Of a stretch of 64,000 bases of DNA, positions 37,158 to 48,828 are shown in pieces. A model generated the notes under the pieces. The model saw nothing but the letters and a program-made list of their open reading frames with translations, made no database searches and was not told the origin of the DNA. This stretch comes from Ovis canadensis (taxonomy: Eukaryota; Chordata; Mammalia; Artiodactyla; Bovidae), in assembly GCF_042477335.2 (NCBI RefSeq), contig NC_091245.1:35536501-35600500 (forward strand), written 5' to 3'. Both the position numbers and the translations under genes were made by a program. The stretch's first letter is position 1. Each line of letters starts with the position of its first letter.

Positions 37158-39308
37158 CTGGAGAAGGTGGAAGAGACTCACAAAGACTTGACACACACAA
37201 CACATGTGTGCAAAGGTGCAGCAGTTCCTCAGGTTCCCACAGCAAGGCTGACAGCACCCTGAATCCCTCAGCATCCCCAACCCTCCACCTTCTGAGCCCA
37301 ACCCTAGGAACTTGCTCTTTGCCATGGGAAAGCTTAAGATGATGGACTGGAATTAATCGCTGGGAATTTTATCAGGGGACTGTGATTACTTCTGAGTAAA
37401 GAATGGATCTCTGGAGGGACTTCGTGTAGATCTTGGGAGAGAACATGTATGTATCAATGAACATGTATGCAACATGTATGAATAATGTGACAGTGGGCAG
37501 ATAGTTCTGGACCAAAATCAACTGAGCTGCTCAGTGAAGAGGTAACTATGGGAGCTTCTACAACATGAAAAATATCTCATTCATCTAACTTTGTCCCATT
37601 AACTTCCATTCATTATCTGGCACACTCCATAGAAGGTTCAATAATAGAATCAGGTCACCCAGTGGAAGGAACCACTATCCTTCCTGGAATGCAGTAAGAA
37701 ATCCAGGAGTCCTCTGTAGAGCCCTGCTTTCCCTCATTCTGCCTTCATTCCATTCTTCACTGTGCCGGTCAGTTTCATTTGAGATTTCTCTTGATTCTAT
37801 CACCGGCATTTTATGTCAACCACAACCTGGTCCAAGTTACTACCTTAGTTGCTCACACTCCTCCAGTAGCCCCATCCATGCCCATCTTCTCTTCCCCATC
37901 AAGGTACTCAACACACTGAAAGCAGAGTTAGTTTTGTACATGATTTTATTATGCCACTTCTATCCACCCACTACACCTGGACCTTTATAGATGCCCTTCA
38001 ATAGCTCCCATCTCTCTTAGATGGACATGTCACCTGCCCCCTGTGTGAGCCACTGTCCTTCTGCCTGCACTCCCACTTCATCACATTTCTTTTAGTTTCT
38101 CAGTCATGCCATTTGTTCCCACTTCTTTCCATGCCTCTTTTCATGGCAGCCTCTGGGCATCCTCATGCCAGTGAGTATTGGCTGAAGCTGCCGTTGCCAG
38201 TGTCTTTATCCCTCATGTGAGCCAAAGCTGTCCCTGACCCCCTGCTTCTGCAGGGGATCCTCCAATACTAGCAGGTAGGTCTGGTCCAGTCTCCTATGAG
38301 GTCACTGCCTTATTCCCTGGGTCCTGGTGTGCACATGACATTGGGTGTGCCCTTCATATAATGAGTTTCTTTTCCCCGCACAGCCTTGTAGAGTTCCTGG
38401 GTTCAAAAGTTGCTGGTCTTCAAAGCTGCATTCTCTGGGGGCTCCTCCTCTTGTTACCAGACCCCCAGGCTGGGAAGCCTTACACTGTGCTCAGGACTTT
38501 CACACCTGTGACAGAACTTTGTTATTAATATAATTGCTTTCCAGTTTGCAGGTTGCCCACCTGATGGGGATGGGATTTGATTTTACTGCACTTGTGCCCT
38601 TCCTACCATCTTCTTGTGGTTCCTTCTTTGTCTTTGGATGTAATATATCTTTTTGGTAACTTTTGTTGTTGTTGTTAATGATTGTTCAGTTGATAATTGT
38701 GATTTTTATGTTTACATAAGAGGGGTTAAGCCCACAACCTCTTATCCTACCCTCCTGAGCTAACTGACGAGGCCCCAGGTTTGTGGGACCTAAACCTTAC
38801 ACAATTTGAGGAGCACGCTCACTGTGTATCCATGGGTAAGACTCGGGCTCACCTCAGTATCCACTTCCCCCTCTTTCTCCCTTTGCATTCAGTCTAATTT
38901 CCGTTGCTCATAGAAAATTGCGTGCAGAGGACTGGCACTCCTCAGCTTGGGGCTGTGTGGAGAAGCACTTCCCATGACACCCCCCCAGGGTGATTATTCA
39001 AGTTGTTATTAAAAATCACTGGGCCTCACAGAACAATGCATTAGAAAAGAAAACCCCTTAGAACCAGTCTGTTGAGATGGGATGGTTCCCTGGAGCTAAA
39101 TCAATTGCTATGAATATGCACAGGTCATTTTGAACTCATTTAGCTCTCAGTGTCACCCACAAGATGGTCAATCAGCAAGAAAATAGTAAATGCACTCACT
39201 GCAGAAATAGCTGTTTTTCCTGGTTTGCAGCGATGGTGACCAAGGAAAACACAATGGGGAAGTTCCTCTGGTTTTGCTTTGAGAACAACCCCAGGTTCCA
39301 TACACAAG

Positions 39309-39577
39309 CTGCTGCTGCTGCTGCTAAGTTGCTTCAGTCGTGTCTGACTCTGTGCAACCCCATAGACCGCAGTCCACCAGGCTCCTCCGTCCTTGGGATT
39401 CTCCAGGCAAGAACACTGGAGTGGGTTGCCATTTCCTTCTCCAATGTATGAAAGTGAAAAGTGGAAATGAAGTCGCTCAGTCGTGTCTGACCCTTAGCGA
39501 CCCCATGGACTGCAGCCTACCAGGCTCCTCCGTCCATGGGAGTTTCCAGGCAAGAGTACTGGAATGGGGTTCCGTTG
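39309..39577 (-). mobile_element. Bov-A2 dimeric SINE, unit 2
   Basis: (GCT)n head and two BovA monomers. The target duplication is CCATACACAAG (39298-39308) and CCACACACAAG (39578-39588). Unit 1 has the empty site near 21598. Confidence 0.93.
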
Positions 39578-40375
39578 CCACACACAAGAGGGACTCAGAA
39601 AAACTGCAGTGGGTCCTCAGAAATGGAACAAGGTGGTGTGCAGTGTGCAGAGAGGGCACTAGGTGGCATAGGAGAGCTGTCTGCTGAGATTGTTAAGAAG
39701 GGTGGGCAGAGTGAGAGCAGAATTGAGTTGGAGAGAACAGGAAATTTAACAGGGAATCACTGAGAACAATTGCAGGGAGACTCTTCCAAAGTCAAAGTAA
39801 AGCAGCTCCTGTGGAGAGAACATGTATATAGTAAGAAAAAGATGAGCCTGGAAATCAAAACAGGTTTGTTTCTGGAACCCAGCTCTGGTCACTTTGTAGT
39901 TGAGAATTCAAATGCAAAAGTAATCATTCTCTGAGCCTGAATTTCAAATTTCTAGAAGGAGGATAACAGAATTATTCTGAAGACTGATAAAAACATTTTG
40001 AAAGAACCTTTATAGTCCATGGCACATAGTCATTGCTTAACAATTCTTTTCTGTTTTTAATACTTAATGCTGCATAAGCTTGGATTCTTTTCCCTTGTGA
40101 GCTAATCTCATTAAGGGGCTCTAAATTAAAGCTGGAGAAATACCTTTGGGGATATTATGTTGGAAACACCAGTTTAATGTAATGTTGGTTCAGGTGATCT
40201 CAAATATGTATTCATATTTCAACATTCTATAGTCCCAGGATTGTGAAGGAGAATTTTCCAAAGTAAGCGTGGCAGGTCCCTGTGAGAAGTTCTCCCAAGG
40301 CAAAGAAAAGGACCTCATAGCAAAGGCTGACTGAGAATTGCTGCCTGCTGTATCTCAACAAGTATTAACAATGCA

Positions 40376-40612
40376 TGTGCTAAGTTGCTTGTCATGTCCA
40401 ACTTTTTGCAATTCTAAGGACTGTAGCCCACCAGGCTCCTCTCTTCATGGGATTTCCCAGGCAAGAATGCTGGAGTGGGTTGCTGTGCCCTCCTCCAGGG
40501 GATCTTCCCAACCCAGAGATGGAACCTGAGTCTCCTGCTTTGCAGGAGACTAGCAAAGCAGTCTAGCACCACCTAGCACCACTTTAGCACTAGCACCACC
40601 AGGGAAGCTCTG
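40376..40612 (-). mobile_element. Bov-tA SINE with expanded AGCACC repeats
   Basis: Reverse-orientation SINE flanked by ACAATGCA at 40368-40375 and 40613-40620. Near its tRNA-like head the usual sequence is expanded into several TAGCACCAC-type units (about 40563-40600). Empty in unit 1 near 22630. Confidence 0.9.
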
Positions 40613-40918
40613 ACAATGCACATCACACAGTGAAAACACTGGGAAATTTCACAGCAAAGAAAAGCCAATCTTTGCCTGAACATATTTGACCTAGGAATCC
40701 GCCTTCTTCACCACAACACCTGTTAACATTTATTTGAACTAATTTTCTAAGGACACCAAATGAAGAAAAAAAATCTGGTATCGCATCAACAGTAATACAT
40801 CTCTCCTTCCATTTAAGTGTTTCCCTAAGACAAAAATACATGTGACTTTTCTAGTTAAGATTCTTACTATTTACCATAGGAGCTTGAAGACTTTGGCTGT
40901 TAGTGAACCTCTAATTAC

Positions 40919-41106
40919 TTTGGGCAGGTGGTATCCAGCCAAACTGGTGTCCAGTGCCACCTCCCGGGGCATGTTCATGGGGATGATGTTTTCCATTCTC
41001 AGCACCTCTTGGACGACAGCACTGGTGGAGGGCAGGGAGTCTGGAGCGGCTGAGTTTGGCTGTTGTGATTGGCCAAGCATTCTGTCAATCTCAGCTTGGA
41101 CTTCTT
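40919..41106 (-). pseudogene. CYP2J-type exon 7, open frame (unit 2)
   Basis: 188 bp, the full CYP2 exon 7 length, in open frame. It runs from acceptor TTTTTTCAG (41107-41115), through EEVQAEIDRMLGQSQQPNSA, SAVVQEVLRMENIIPMNMPREVA, to AGYHLPK and donor GTAATT (40913-40918). In CYP2J proteins this block covers helix J'/K, and the conserved ExxR pair of helix K is seen as E-V-L-R. Some substitutions are unusual for the family (PDSLPSTSAVVQ in place of RESMPYTNAVIH). Although this exon is clean, its partners in the unit are not: exon 8 is deleted and exon 9 is broken. No exon 6 was found upstream within the window, so it is labelled a pseudogene part. Confidence 0.88.
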
Positions 41107-42129
41107 CTGAAAAAAGCAGAGGAGCTTCTAGTTTCTATTTTCCCATAACTTTCATGCAGCCTGGTCAAACTAAAGAATGGAATAACCAGGATCATAATGG
41201 CCAAAGCTATAGTAGGCTCTCCACACTAGCTCCTCAGGGAGGTATGTGAGTGGGAAGTGGGCCCTGGTGTGAGACAAATCTGGTGGCAAACTCTTGCTCC
41301 ACAACATGTCTGCTGTGAGATCCTAAAGCTCTTTGAGCCTCAGTTTCTTCTCGTTATTAGTGATGGTGAATCCAATTTCCCTTTAGGAATATTGAGATTT
41401 ATATGAACTGATTTATGGAAGCATACTGACCTGGGCCAGGTCCACCCACTGATGCACTGACCTTGGATTTTGGGGTTTGGGGCCATATAGAGAAGCCCCT
41501 AGCGCAGGGTGGTTGAAGTCGTCTCTGTCCAGAAAAGAAGAGGTCCGGGGTGTTGTAGATGAGATTTTCTTCATGCAAACTTGAATCAGTGTTGCCCTTA
41601 TGCTAGAAAGCACAGTGATTATTGGCTTATGCAAATGGTTCTTAGTTGGCACAACAAAGGTGGCTTCATCCTAAAGAGAACAAGGAAGGATATCCCTCCC
41701 CAGGAGAAATGACTTTCCCTTTGGCCATCTCAGGAGGCACAGGCTTAATTAGCATCCTCCTACCTAAATGCTGGAAGGTTTTGTTACCTTTGGTGGATGA
41801 AAATTGAGAGTTATTTTTTTTAACTTCCATAATTTGGAAGAATCTATTATCACACTGGGATACAGCCTTTGGTTCCAATATTAGCCACACCATTCACTAT
41901 GTGTACAACTTTATAGGAAGTGCTTAAAGCACAGTACAAAGAGACATACTCAAAAATACTACAGATAAATTAGAATGGAATTCTTACAGAGTGTTCAAGT
42001 GACCCATAGGAAGGCCAGAAAGGAGAAATAGAGGAATAAAAAAAGTGAAATAGAAAGTAAATAGTATAATGGCAGATGTATTTGTTCAGACCCCAAGAAC
42101 TGTGCTAAATATAAATGATCTAGATTTAT

Positions 42130-42830
42130 GAATTAAAAGAGAGAGCGGCAGAATGAAAACAATGACCCACCTATATGTTACATATAAAAACACATTCAAA
42201 ATATAACCGTATAAGTAGGTTAAAAGTGAAAGAATGGAGAAGCATATGCTATGCAAATACTAATCAAAAGAGAGCTGCTGTGGCTAAATTATATTGGATA
42301 AACTTCAGGCAAAGAAAATCATCAGGGATGAAGAAGGACATTATGTAATAATTAAAGAGCCAGTTCACCAAGACAATGTAACAATTTTAATGTGCATGTG
42401 CCAAATAAAAGAGCTGCCAAATACATAAAATAAAACTACCAGAACTGACTAGATACAGAAATAAGCCTCTAATTATAGTTAGAAACTTCAACACACCTCT
42501 CCTAGTAATTGATAGAATTAGTAGATAAGAAGTCAACAAGGGCATGGAAGCACTAAACAACACACTCATCTCTTCAGTCTAACTGACATATAGTACAGAA
42601 TGCTCCACACAGCAACAGCAGAAGACAGATTTTTTCAAATATGCATGGACTCTATCTTGGGTCATAAAACCAACCTTTATATATTTGTTCAAAGTTGAAA
42701 TCATATAGTTAAATGTCCTCTGACCCTAATGATCTCCAACTGTAAATCATTAACAGGTAAAGAAAACAAGAAAAGCTTCTAATACTTGGAAATTAAACAA
42801 CATATTTCTCAAAGAAGGGTATACAGGTTT
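42130..42830 (+). mobile_element. Ancient L1 ORF2 endonuclease-region fragment
   Basis: Degenerate translation in sense orientation resembles the L1 endonuclease region: an EGHYV-type start near 42335, then a LTDI-YR-type block near 42580, then an ILGHKTNL block at 42654-42676. Many stops. Boundaries are approximate. Confidence 0.6.
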
Positions 42831-43021
42831 AGGATCTTAGCTTTAAAATTCTATATACTAATCATGTCGCTTAGTGCTACCAGTTGGGTATTTCTCCTAG
42901 AAAGTGATAAAGCTATCTCCTTCTGAACTCGAGTTTGTGAAACAGGCTTGTGTTGAAAGTGCTCCAGGCATTTCTATCGATCTAGAACTATTCTTTGCTG
43001 AGTACCAACAATAAGCTATGT

Positions 43022-43096
43022 TGCTACTGCTACTGCTAAGTCACTTCAGTCGTGTCTGACTCTGTGCAACCCCGTAGAGGGCAGCCCACCAGGCTC
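43022..43096 (-). mobile_element. BovA SINE fragment
   Basis: A 75-bp piece beginning with degenerate (GCTACT)n and reading TCAGTCGTGTCTGACTCTG ... CAGCCCACCAGGCT. The rest of the SINE is missing. Confidence 0.85.
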
Positions 43097-43647
43097 AATG
43101 AACATTCCTTTTATTTCATCATCACAACCACCTACCATGGTCCTATTTGTCAGGAAGATACCTGTGCTGAGAGGCAGGGAAGAAGCTGATGATTCTTGAG
43201 AGTGTTGGGTGTTGAAGGGAATTTTAAGGAATTCAGAGTGGCCACAGTAAGGGAACGCTGAGGTAAGAAGACTATGAAGTGGAAAGAGGCTACAAGAAGG
43301 GATCCATGTGGCTCCTTAAGGAATATGAACTCTGGGAAGCAGCAGGAAGTACTAAGAAAACCTAGGCAGAGGAACATTTTAAAATGAATATTTTAGTGAG
43401 AGTGAATTGTAGACGGAGTAGCCCCTCCACCTCCTCCCCTCCCCACAACTGGCCCCTAATAGATCCTTTCCCTTTCTGGGCTGTAGCCCAGCCTGCCTGC
43501 TATCCACCAGATGTCAGGCATGGGATTCCCTGGAGAACATGCTTAGATATCAGAAAAAGGATAGGCTGGAAGATTTTTGTTTCATCAACTTATAGAATAT
43601 TCACCACCTAAATATCTCAAGTTATGTTTTATTTGGTGAAGATTTTT

Positions 43648-43843
43648 AGGACTTCCCTAGTGGCTCATATGGTAAAACTGTCTGCCTACAATGTGGGAGA
43701 CCCAGGTTCAATTCCTGGGCTGGAAGATCCCCTGAAGAAGGAAATGGAAACCCACTCCAGTACTCTTGCCTGGAAAATCCCATGGATGGATGGAGGAACC
43801 AGCTAGGAGTCCATGGGGTTGCAGAGTCTCATTTTCACTTTAG
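43648..43843 (+). mobile_element. Bov-tA SINE
   Basis: Head AGGACTTCCCTAGTGGCTCA, box-B-like GGTTCAATTCC, body with a small GGATGGAT repeat, and degraded tail. Typical family member. Confidence 0.88.
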
Positions 43844-44860
43844 GACTTTATGTCCAGAAGGCAGCATCTCAAGTAACAGTGAGAGAACTGCTCAGAGGAG
43901 GTGAAGATGGGAGCCAGGTTATTTAGAAGTTTTGCAACAAAGATCAGGTAGTCTGAAAGGCAGAATGTTTTTGTTAATTAAAGGAAATCTAGATATCTCA
44001 AGCTAAGAAATTTAGCACTCTTCTACATATGGAAAGACGTAAGAGTCTGGGCTCACTGAAATCATTCCTTTGATAGGCACCTCACCTATCTGGGGCCAGT
44101 ATCCTGTGTCTTCACATCCTGAGTTTCCTCCTGGCTCAACACAGGGAGTGGCTGCAGTCTGATGGCTGCTAGGTGGCAGCTGTTCTTTTCTTCCTGAGTT
44201 CCCTCAAGGTTAATCAGCTCACTATCTCTGGTGACTGCAATCGCTGATGACTCTGACAGCATTTGTTTACTGATACGGCAGGAAATATTCCATTTCTCAT
44301 GTGTTGGTTTCTTTTCCATTAGTTTGTTGCTCTATCTAGAGAGTCTGTCATTCTCTGAGACCAAGGGGGCGCTAAGGTTTATGGCTTCATTGTTATCTCA
44401 GAGAACTCCACAGATACTTGAGCTTCTCAATTTTCAATCACCTTCTCACCAAAGGATGGAACCCAGCCTGGTGAAACATCAGAAAAACAGCAGCAGCTGA
44501 CATTTTTTGCGAACTACTTTATACCAAGGCACTGAACTCTCCGCTTTATATAAATTGTTTCAGTAAAAAAAAACTATGTGTATGCATTTTTTGTTCCATC
44601 TAGCAGTTAAGGAAAAATAAATATCTTCTCAAAGTCTGAGAGAATTTGTTGTTAGTAGACCTGCCTCACAAGAAATGATTAAGTTCTTCAGAAAGAAGGA
44701 AAGATGTATAGAATACAAACACAGACCTAAATAAAGGACATTAAAGAAAAAAATTAAAGTATTAAATATTATTTGCTTTTACTTAATTGAGCTGATAAAA
44801 GTTTGTTCAAAATAAAAATAGCAATAATATACTTGGTGATTTCAGCAAATGCAAAGATGA

Positions 44861-45264
44861 TAAAGATCAAATGTTGGAAGGGATAGAGTTAATTAGGAAA
44901 ATTCTACTATAAGGTACTTGAACTACCAATCAAGTAGACTAGTTCTAGTTGAAAGTGGTTTTGAATTAGTTGGAAATATACTGTGAACTGTAGAGCCACC
45001 ACTGAAATTTTAAAAATGAAATATAATTGACATGCTAAGACAAAGAGAAAATGGAATTATACAAAATACTCAGTTTAAAGGAGAGGAAAAAAAGAGTGAA
45101 AAACAAAAAGAAACAAAAATCAAAAGCAATGAACAGAAAACAGCAATGAATATGGTAGATGATAGTCTGTATCAATAACCACACTAAATGTTAATATTCT
45201 AAACAGACTAATTAAAAGACTGTCTGTTAGATTCCATTAAAGAAAAAAACAAGACCTGTTTCAG
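44861..45264 (+). mobile_element. Ancient L1 fragment, plus strand
   Basis: Resembles the start of L1 ORF2: the CACACTAAATGTTAATATTC and AATTAAAAGAC segments at 45178-45221 parallel the usual 'aatggactaaatgctccaattaaaag' block. Low-confidence left edge. Confidence 0.5.
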
Positions 45265-45690
45265 ATGGTTTTTTATTAATGTACAGAAACACAACTGAGT
45301 TTTGTAGGTTTTTGATCCTGCAAATTTGCTGAATTAATTTATTTCTAACAGCTTTGTGTATGTGGTATCTTTAGTGCTTCCTACATATTAATATAAGGGC
45401 TTCCCTGGTGGCTCAGAGGTTAAACCGTCTGTCTCCAATGCGGGAGACTCGGGTTTGATCCCTGGGTCGGGGAGATCCCCTGGAGAAGGAAATGGTAATC
45501 CACTCCAGTATTCTTGCCTGGAGAATCCCATGGCTGGAGAAGCCTGGTAGGCTACAGTCCATGGGGTCCCAAAGAGTCAGACACGACTGAGAGACTTCAC
45601 TTCACTTCTTCACTTCACATATTAATATAGTATCATCTGCACACAGAGAAGGAGGAAAAACAGCCTCACTCTTTAACAGAAAATTGGATT
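45265..45690 (-). mobile_element. Old L1 reverse-transcriptase fragment, minus strand
   Basis: AACACAACTGAGTTTTGTAGG and GTATCATCTGCACACAG are recognisable L1 RT blocks read backwards. Split by a SINE with a clear target duplication. Confidence 0.65.
45396..45616 (+). mobile_element. Bov-tA SINE, well preserved
   Basis: Complete from GGGCTTCCCTGGTGGCTCAG, through box B GGTTTGATCCC, to (CTTCA)n tail repeats. Flanked by the perfect 13-bp duplication ACATATTAATATA at 45383-45395 and 45617-45629. Low divergence from the family suggests a young insertion. Confidence 0.95.
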
Positions 45691-45715
45691 AAAGATTTAC
45701 TAAGCATGGCCCCTC

Positions 45716-46231
45716 CCATCAGTTCAGTTCAGTTTAGTCTCCCAGTTGTGTCCAAATCTTTGCAGCCCCATGCACTGCAGCACGCCAGGCTTCCCTGTAC
45801 ATTACGAACTCCTGGAGTTTACCCAAACTCACATCCTTTGAGTCGGTGATGCCATCCAACCATCTTATCCTCTGCCATCCCCTTCTCTTCCTGCCCTCAA
45901 TCTTTCCCAACATCAGGGTCTTTCTAATGAGTCAGTTCTTCACATCAGGTGGCCAAAATATTGGTGCTTCAGCTGCAGCATCAGTGCTTCCAATGAATAT
46001 TCAAGACTGATTTCCTTTAGGATGGACTGGTTTGACTCCTTGTTGTCCAAGGGACTCTCAAGAGTTTTCTCCAACACCACAGTTCAAAAGCATAGGTTCT
46101 TCAGTAATCAGCCTTCTTTATAGTCCAACTCTCATATCCATACCTGACTACTGGAAAAACCATAGTCTTGACTAGACAGACCTTGGTTGGCAAAGTAATG
46201 TCTCTGCTTTTTAATATGCTATCTAGATTGG
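45716..46231 (-). mobile_element. BovB 3' part, left piece of a rearranged cluster
   Basis: BovB 3' end in minus orientation from the CAGTTCAGTTCAG tail to the block AATATGCTATCTAGATTGG (46213-46231), where it stops abruptly and BovB endonuclease sequence begins. Confidence 0.85.
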
Positions 46232-46620
46232 TCTGAATGGTTTGCCTTGGAAACGAACAGAGATCATTCTGTTGTTTTTGAGATTGCATCCAAGTACTGC
46301 ATTTCGGACTCTTTTGTTGACCATGATGGCTACTCCATTTCTTCTACGGGATTTCTGCCCACAGTAGTAGATATAATGGTCATCTGAGTTAAGTTCACCC
46401 ATTCCAGTCCATTTTAGTTCACTGATTCCTAGAATGTCAACATTCACTCTTGCCATCTCCTGTTTGACCACTTCCAATTTGCCTTGATAGCATATGGGTA
46501 CCAACAAACCTGGGGAGTTTCTCTTTCAGTATCCTATCCTTTTGCCTTTTCATACTGTTTATGGGTTTCTCAAGGCAAGAATATTGAAGTGGTTTGCCAT
46601 TCCCTTCTCCAGTAGATCAC
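46232..46620 (-). mobile_element. BovB 5' UTR and endonuclease N-terminus, minus strand
   Basis: The minus-strand frame at 46223-46507 gives GKLEVVKQEMARVNVDILGISELKWTG, the start of the BovB AP-like endonuclease, with RRNGVAIMV further on. To the right lies BovB 5' UTR (CAAGGCAAGAATATTGAAG, in reverse). The joint at 46231/46232 skips the rest of the endonuclease and most of the RT. Confidence 0.8.
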
Positions 46621-47008
46621 ATTCTGTCCTTTTAGAACTAACACCCCCAAAAGATGTCCTTTTCATTAAAGGGAACTGGAATGCAAAAGTAGGAAGTCAA
46701 GAAACACCTGGAGTAACAGGAAAATTTGGCTTTGGAATATGGAATGAAGCAGGGCAAAGGCTAATAGAGATTTGCCAAGAAAACGCAATGGTCATAGGAA
46801 ACACCCTCTTCCAACAACACAAGAGAAGACTCTACACGTGGACATTACCAGATGGTCAACACTGAGATCAGATTGATTATATTCTTTGCAGACAAAGATG
46901 GAGAAGCTCTATACAGTCAGCAAAAACAAGACTGGGAGCTGACTGTGGCTCAGATCATAAACTCATTGCCAAATTCAGATGTAAATTGAAGAAAGTAGGG
47001 ACTAGATC
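46621..47008 (+). mobile_element. BovB endonuclease C-terminus, plus strand
   Basis: The plus-strand frame at about 46650-46865 gives DVLFIKGNWNAKVGSQETPG and FQQHKRRLYTWTLPDGQH, the later half of the BovB endonuclease. After a stop it continues as SDHKL and similar to about 47008. It is head-to-head with the N-terminal half at 46232-46500, so the endonuclease is split and inverted. Confidence 0.8.
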
Positions 47009-48561
47009 ATTCAGTTCAGTTCAGTTCAGTTGCTCAGTCGTGTCCAACTCTTTGCGACCCCATGAATCGCAACACACCAGGCCTCCCTGTCCACCCCCAA
47101 CTCCCAGAGTTTACTCAGATTCACGTCCATCAAGTCAGTGATGCCATCTAGCCATCTCATCCTCTGTTGTCCCCTTCTTCTCCTGCCCCCAATCCCTCCC
47201 AGCATCAGAGTCTTTTCCAATGAGTCAACTCTTAGCATGAGGTGGCCAAAGTACTGGAGTTTCAGTTTTAGCATCAGTCCTTCCAATGAACACCGAAGAC
47301 TGATCTCCTTTAGAATGGACTGGTTGGATTTCCTTGCAGTTCAAGGGACTCTCAAGAGTCTTTGCCAACACCACAGTTCAAAAGCATCAATTCTTCAGCG
47401 CTCAGCTTTCTTCACAGTCCAACTGTCACATCCATACATGACTACTGGAAACCATAGCCTTCACTAGACGGACCTTTGTTGGCAAAGTAATGTCTCTGCT
47501 TTTGAATATGCTGTCTAGGTTGGTCATAACCTTCTTTCCAAGGAGTAAGTGTCTTTTAGTTTCATGGCTGGAATAACCATCTGCAGTGATTTGGGAGCCC
47601 CCAAAATTAAAGTCTGACACTGTTTCCACTGTTTCCCCATCTATTTCCCATGAAGTGATGGGACCAGATGCCATGATTTTAGTTTTCTGAATGTTGAGGT
47701 TTAAGCCAAATTTTTCACTCTCCTTTTAACTTTCATCAAAAGGCTTTTCAGTTCCTCTTCACTTTCTGCCATGAGGGTGGTATCATCTGCATATCTGAGG
47801 TGATTGATATTTCTCCCAGCAATCTGGATTCCAGCTTGTGCTTCTCCCAGTCCAGCATCTCATGATGTACTCTGCATAGAAGTTTAAAAAGCAGGGTGAC
47901 AATATACAGCCTTGATGGACTCCTTTTCCTATTTGGAACCAGTCTGTTGTTCCATGTCCAGTTCTAACTGTTGCTTCCTGACCTGCATATAGGTTTCTCA
48001 AGAGGCAGGTCAGGTGGTCTGGTATGCCCATCTCTTTCAGAATTTTCCACAGTTTATTGTGATCCACATAGTCAAAGGCTTTGGCATAGTCAATAAAGCA
48101 TAAATAGATGTTTTTCTGGAACTCCCTCACTTTTTTGATGATCCAGCAGATGTTGGAAATTTGGCCTCTGGTTCTTCTGCCTTTTCTAAAACCAGCTTGA
48201 ACATCTGGAAGTTCATGGTTCACGTATTGCTGAAGCCTGGCTTAGAGAATATTGATCATTACTAGCATGTGAGATGAGTGCAATTGTGCGGTAGTTCGAG
48301 CATTCTTTGGCATTTCCTTTCTTTGGGATTGGAATGAAAACTGACCTTTTCCAGTCCTGTGGCCACTGCTGAGTTTTCCAAATTTGCTGGCATATTGAGT
48401 GCAGCACTTTCACAGCATCATCTTTCAGGATTTGAAATAGCTCAACTGGAATTCCATCACCTCCACTAGCTTTGTTCATAGTGATGCTTCCTAAGGCCCA
48501 CTTGAATTCACATTCCAGGATGTCTGGCTCTAGGTGTGTGATCACATCGGGATTATCTGGG
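47009..48561 (-). mobile_element. BovB LINE, RT to 3' end, minus strand
   Basis: The 3' tail (TTCAG)n is at 47010-47030. Minus-strand frames cover the region upstream of RT (48213-48545, DGIPVELFQILKDDAVKVL), RT motif A (FIDYAKAFD, 47783-48223), motif B (GVHQGCILS) and the C-terminal region (47026-47674). The catalytic loop falls in a frameshifted part near 47790. The element ends at about 48561, next to a short BovB stub in the other orientation. Confidence 0.88.
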
Positions 48562-48580
48562 CCAACCTAGACAGCATATT
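48562..48580 (+). repeat. 19-bp inverted copy of the BovB breakpoint motif
   Basis: CCAACCTAGACAGCATATT is the reverse complement, with 17 of 19 bases equal, of 46213-46231. The two copies face each other across the rearranged BovB cluster, suggesting an inversion or a repair event at one BovB position. Confidence 0.7.
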
Positions 48581-48828
48581 ATTCCCTGGTGGCTCAAATG
48601 GTAACGCATCTCTCTACAATGCGCGAGACCTGGGTTCAATCCCTGGGTCAGGAAGATCCTCTGGAGAAGGACATGGCAACACACTCCAGTGTTCTTGCCT
48701 GGAGAATCCCAGGGACAGAGGAGCTGGAGGGCTTCCGTCTATGGGGTCGCACAGAGTTGGACACAACTGAAGTGACTTAGCAGCAGCAGCATGGTCCATG
48801 GGTTGCAAAGAGTTGGACACGACTGAGT
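48581..48828 (+). mobile_element. Bov-tA SINE with short second unit
   Basis: TTCCCTGGTGGCTCAAATGG head, GGTTCAATCCC box B and BovA body to GTGACTTAGCAGCAGCAGC, followed by a second short BovA tail (GGTCCATGGGTTGCAAAGAG ... ACTGAGTAAC). Confidence 0.88.

Larger units (their letters stand above)
37158..40918. other. Intron 7 of unit 2
   Basis: Paralogous to 19424-22941 in unit 1 and, in part, to 59183-63536 in unit 3. Two SINEs are inserted (39309-39577 and 40376-40612). No exon recognised between exons 8 and 7. Confidence 0.7.
24655..41140 (-). repeat. Tandem duplication unit 2 (CYP2J 3' end, dead copy)
   Basis: Aligns with unit 1 from its left end (GACTTGA(A/C)TCC at 9567 and 24655) through exon 9, intron 8 and intron 7 to exon 7. 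About 1 kb around exon 8 is deleted. The right edge is uncertain, because unit 1 is cut by BovB at the equivalent of about 41125 and no longer comparison is possible. Private insertions include a 2.3-kb BovB, several SINEs, a 1.4-kb L1 and a 1.5-kb LTR. Confidence 0.85.
41107..44860. other. Sequence right of unit 2, no gene recognised
   Basis: The first part continues as intron-6-like DNA upstream of exon 7. A weak MIR-like stretch (CTCTTTGAGCCTCAGTTTCTTC near 41329) is present. I looked on the minus strand for CYP2J exon 6 (the GTETTSTTLRW block) and did not see it. Open frames at 41413-41652, 43150-43377 and 44086-44319 (all minus) match nothing I know. Confidence 0.5.

Noticed and set aside
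44086..44500. Overlapping open frames of 77 (minus) and 89 (plus) codons in unique sequence
   Set aside because: No recognisable domain, no splice context and no repeat in the other units. Too short to support a gene call.
41107..45264. Possible CYP2J exon 6 upstream of unit 2 exon 7
   Set aside because: I looked on the minus strand for the helix I block typical of this exon and did not see it. A strongly decayed copy could have been missed.
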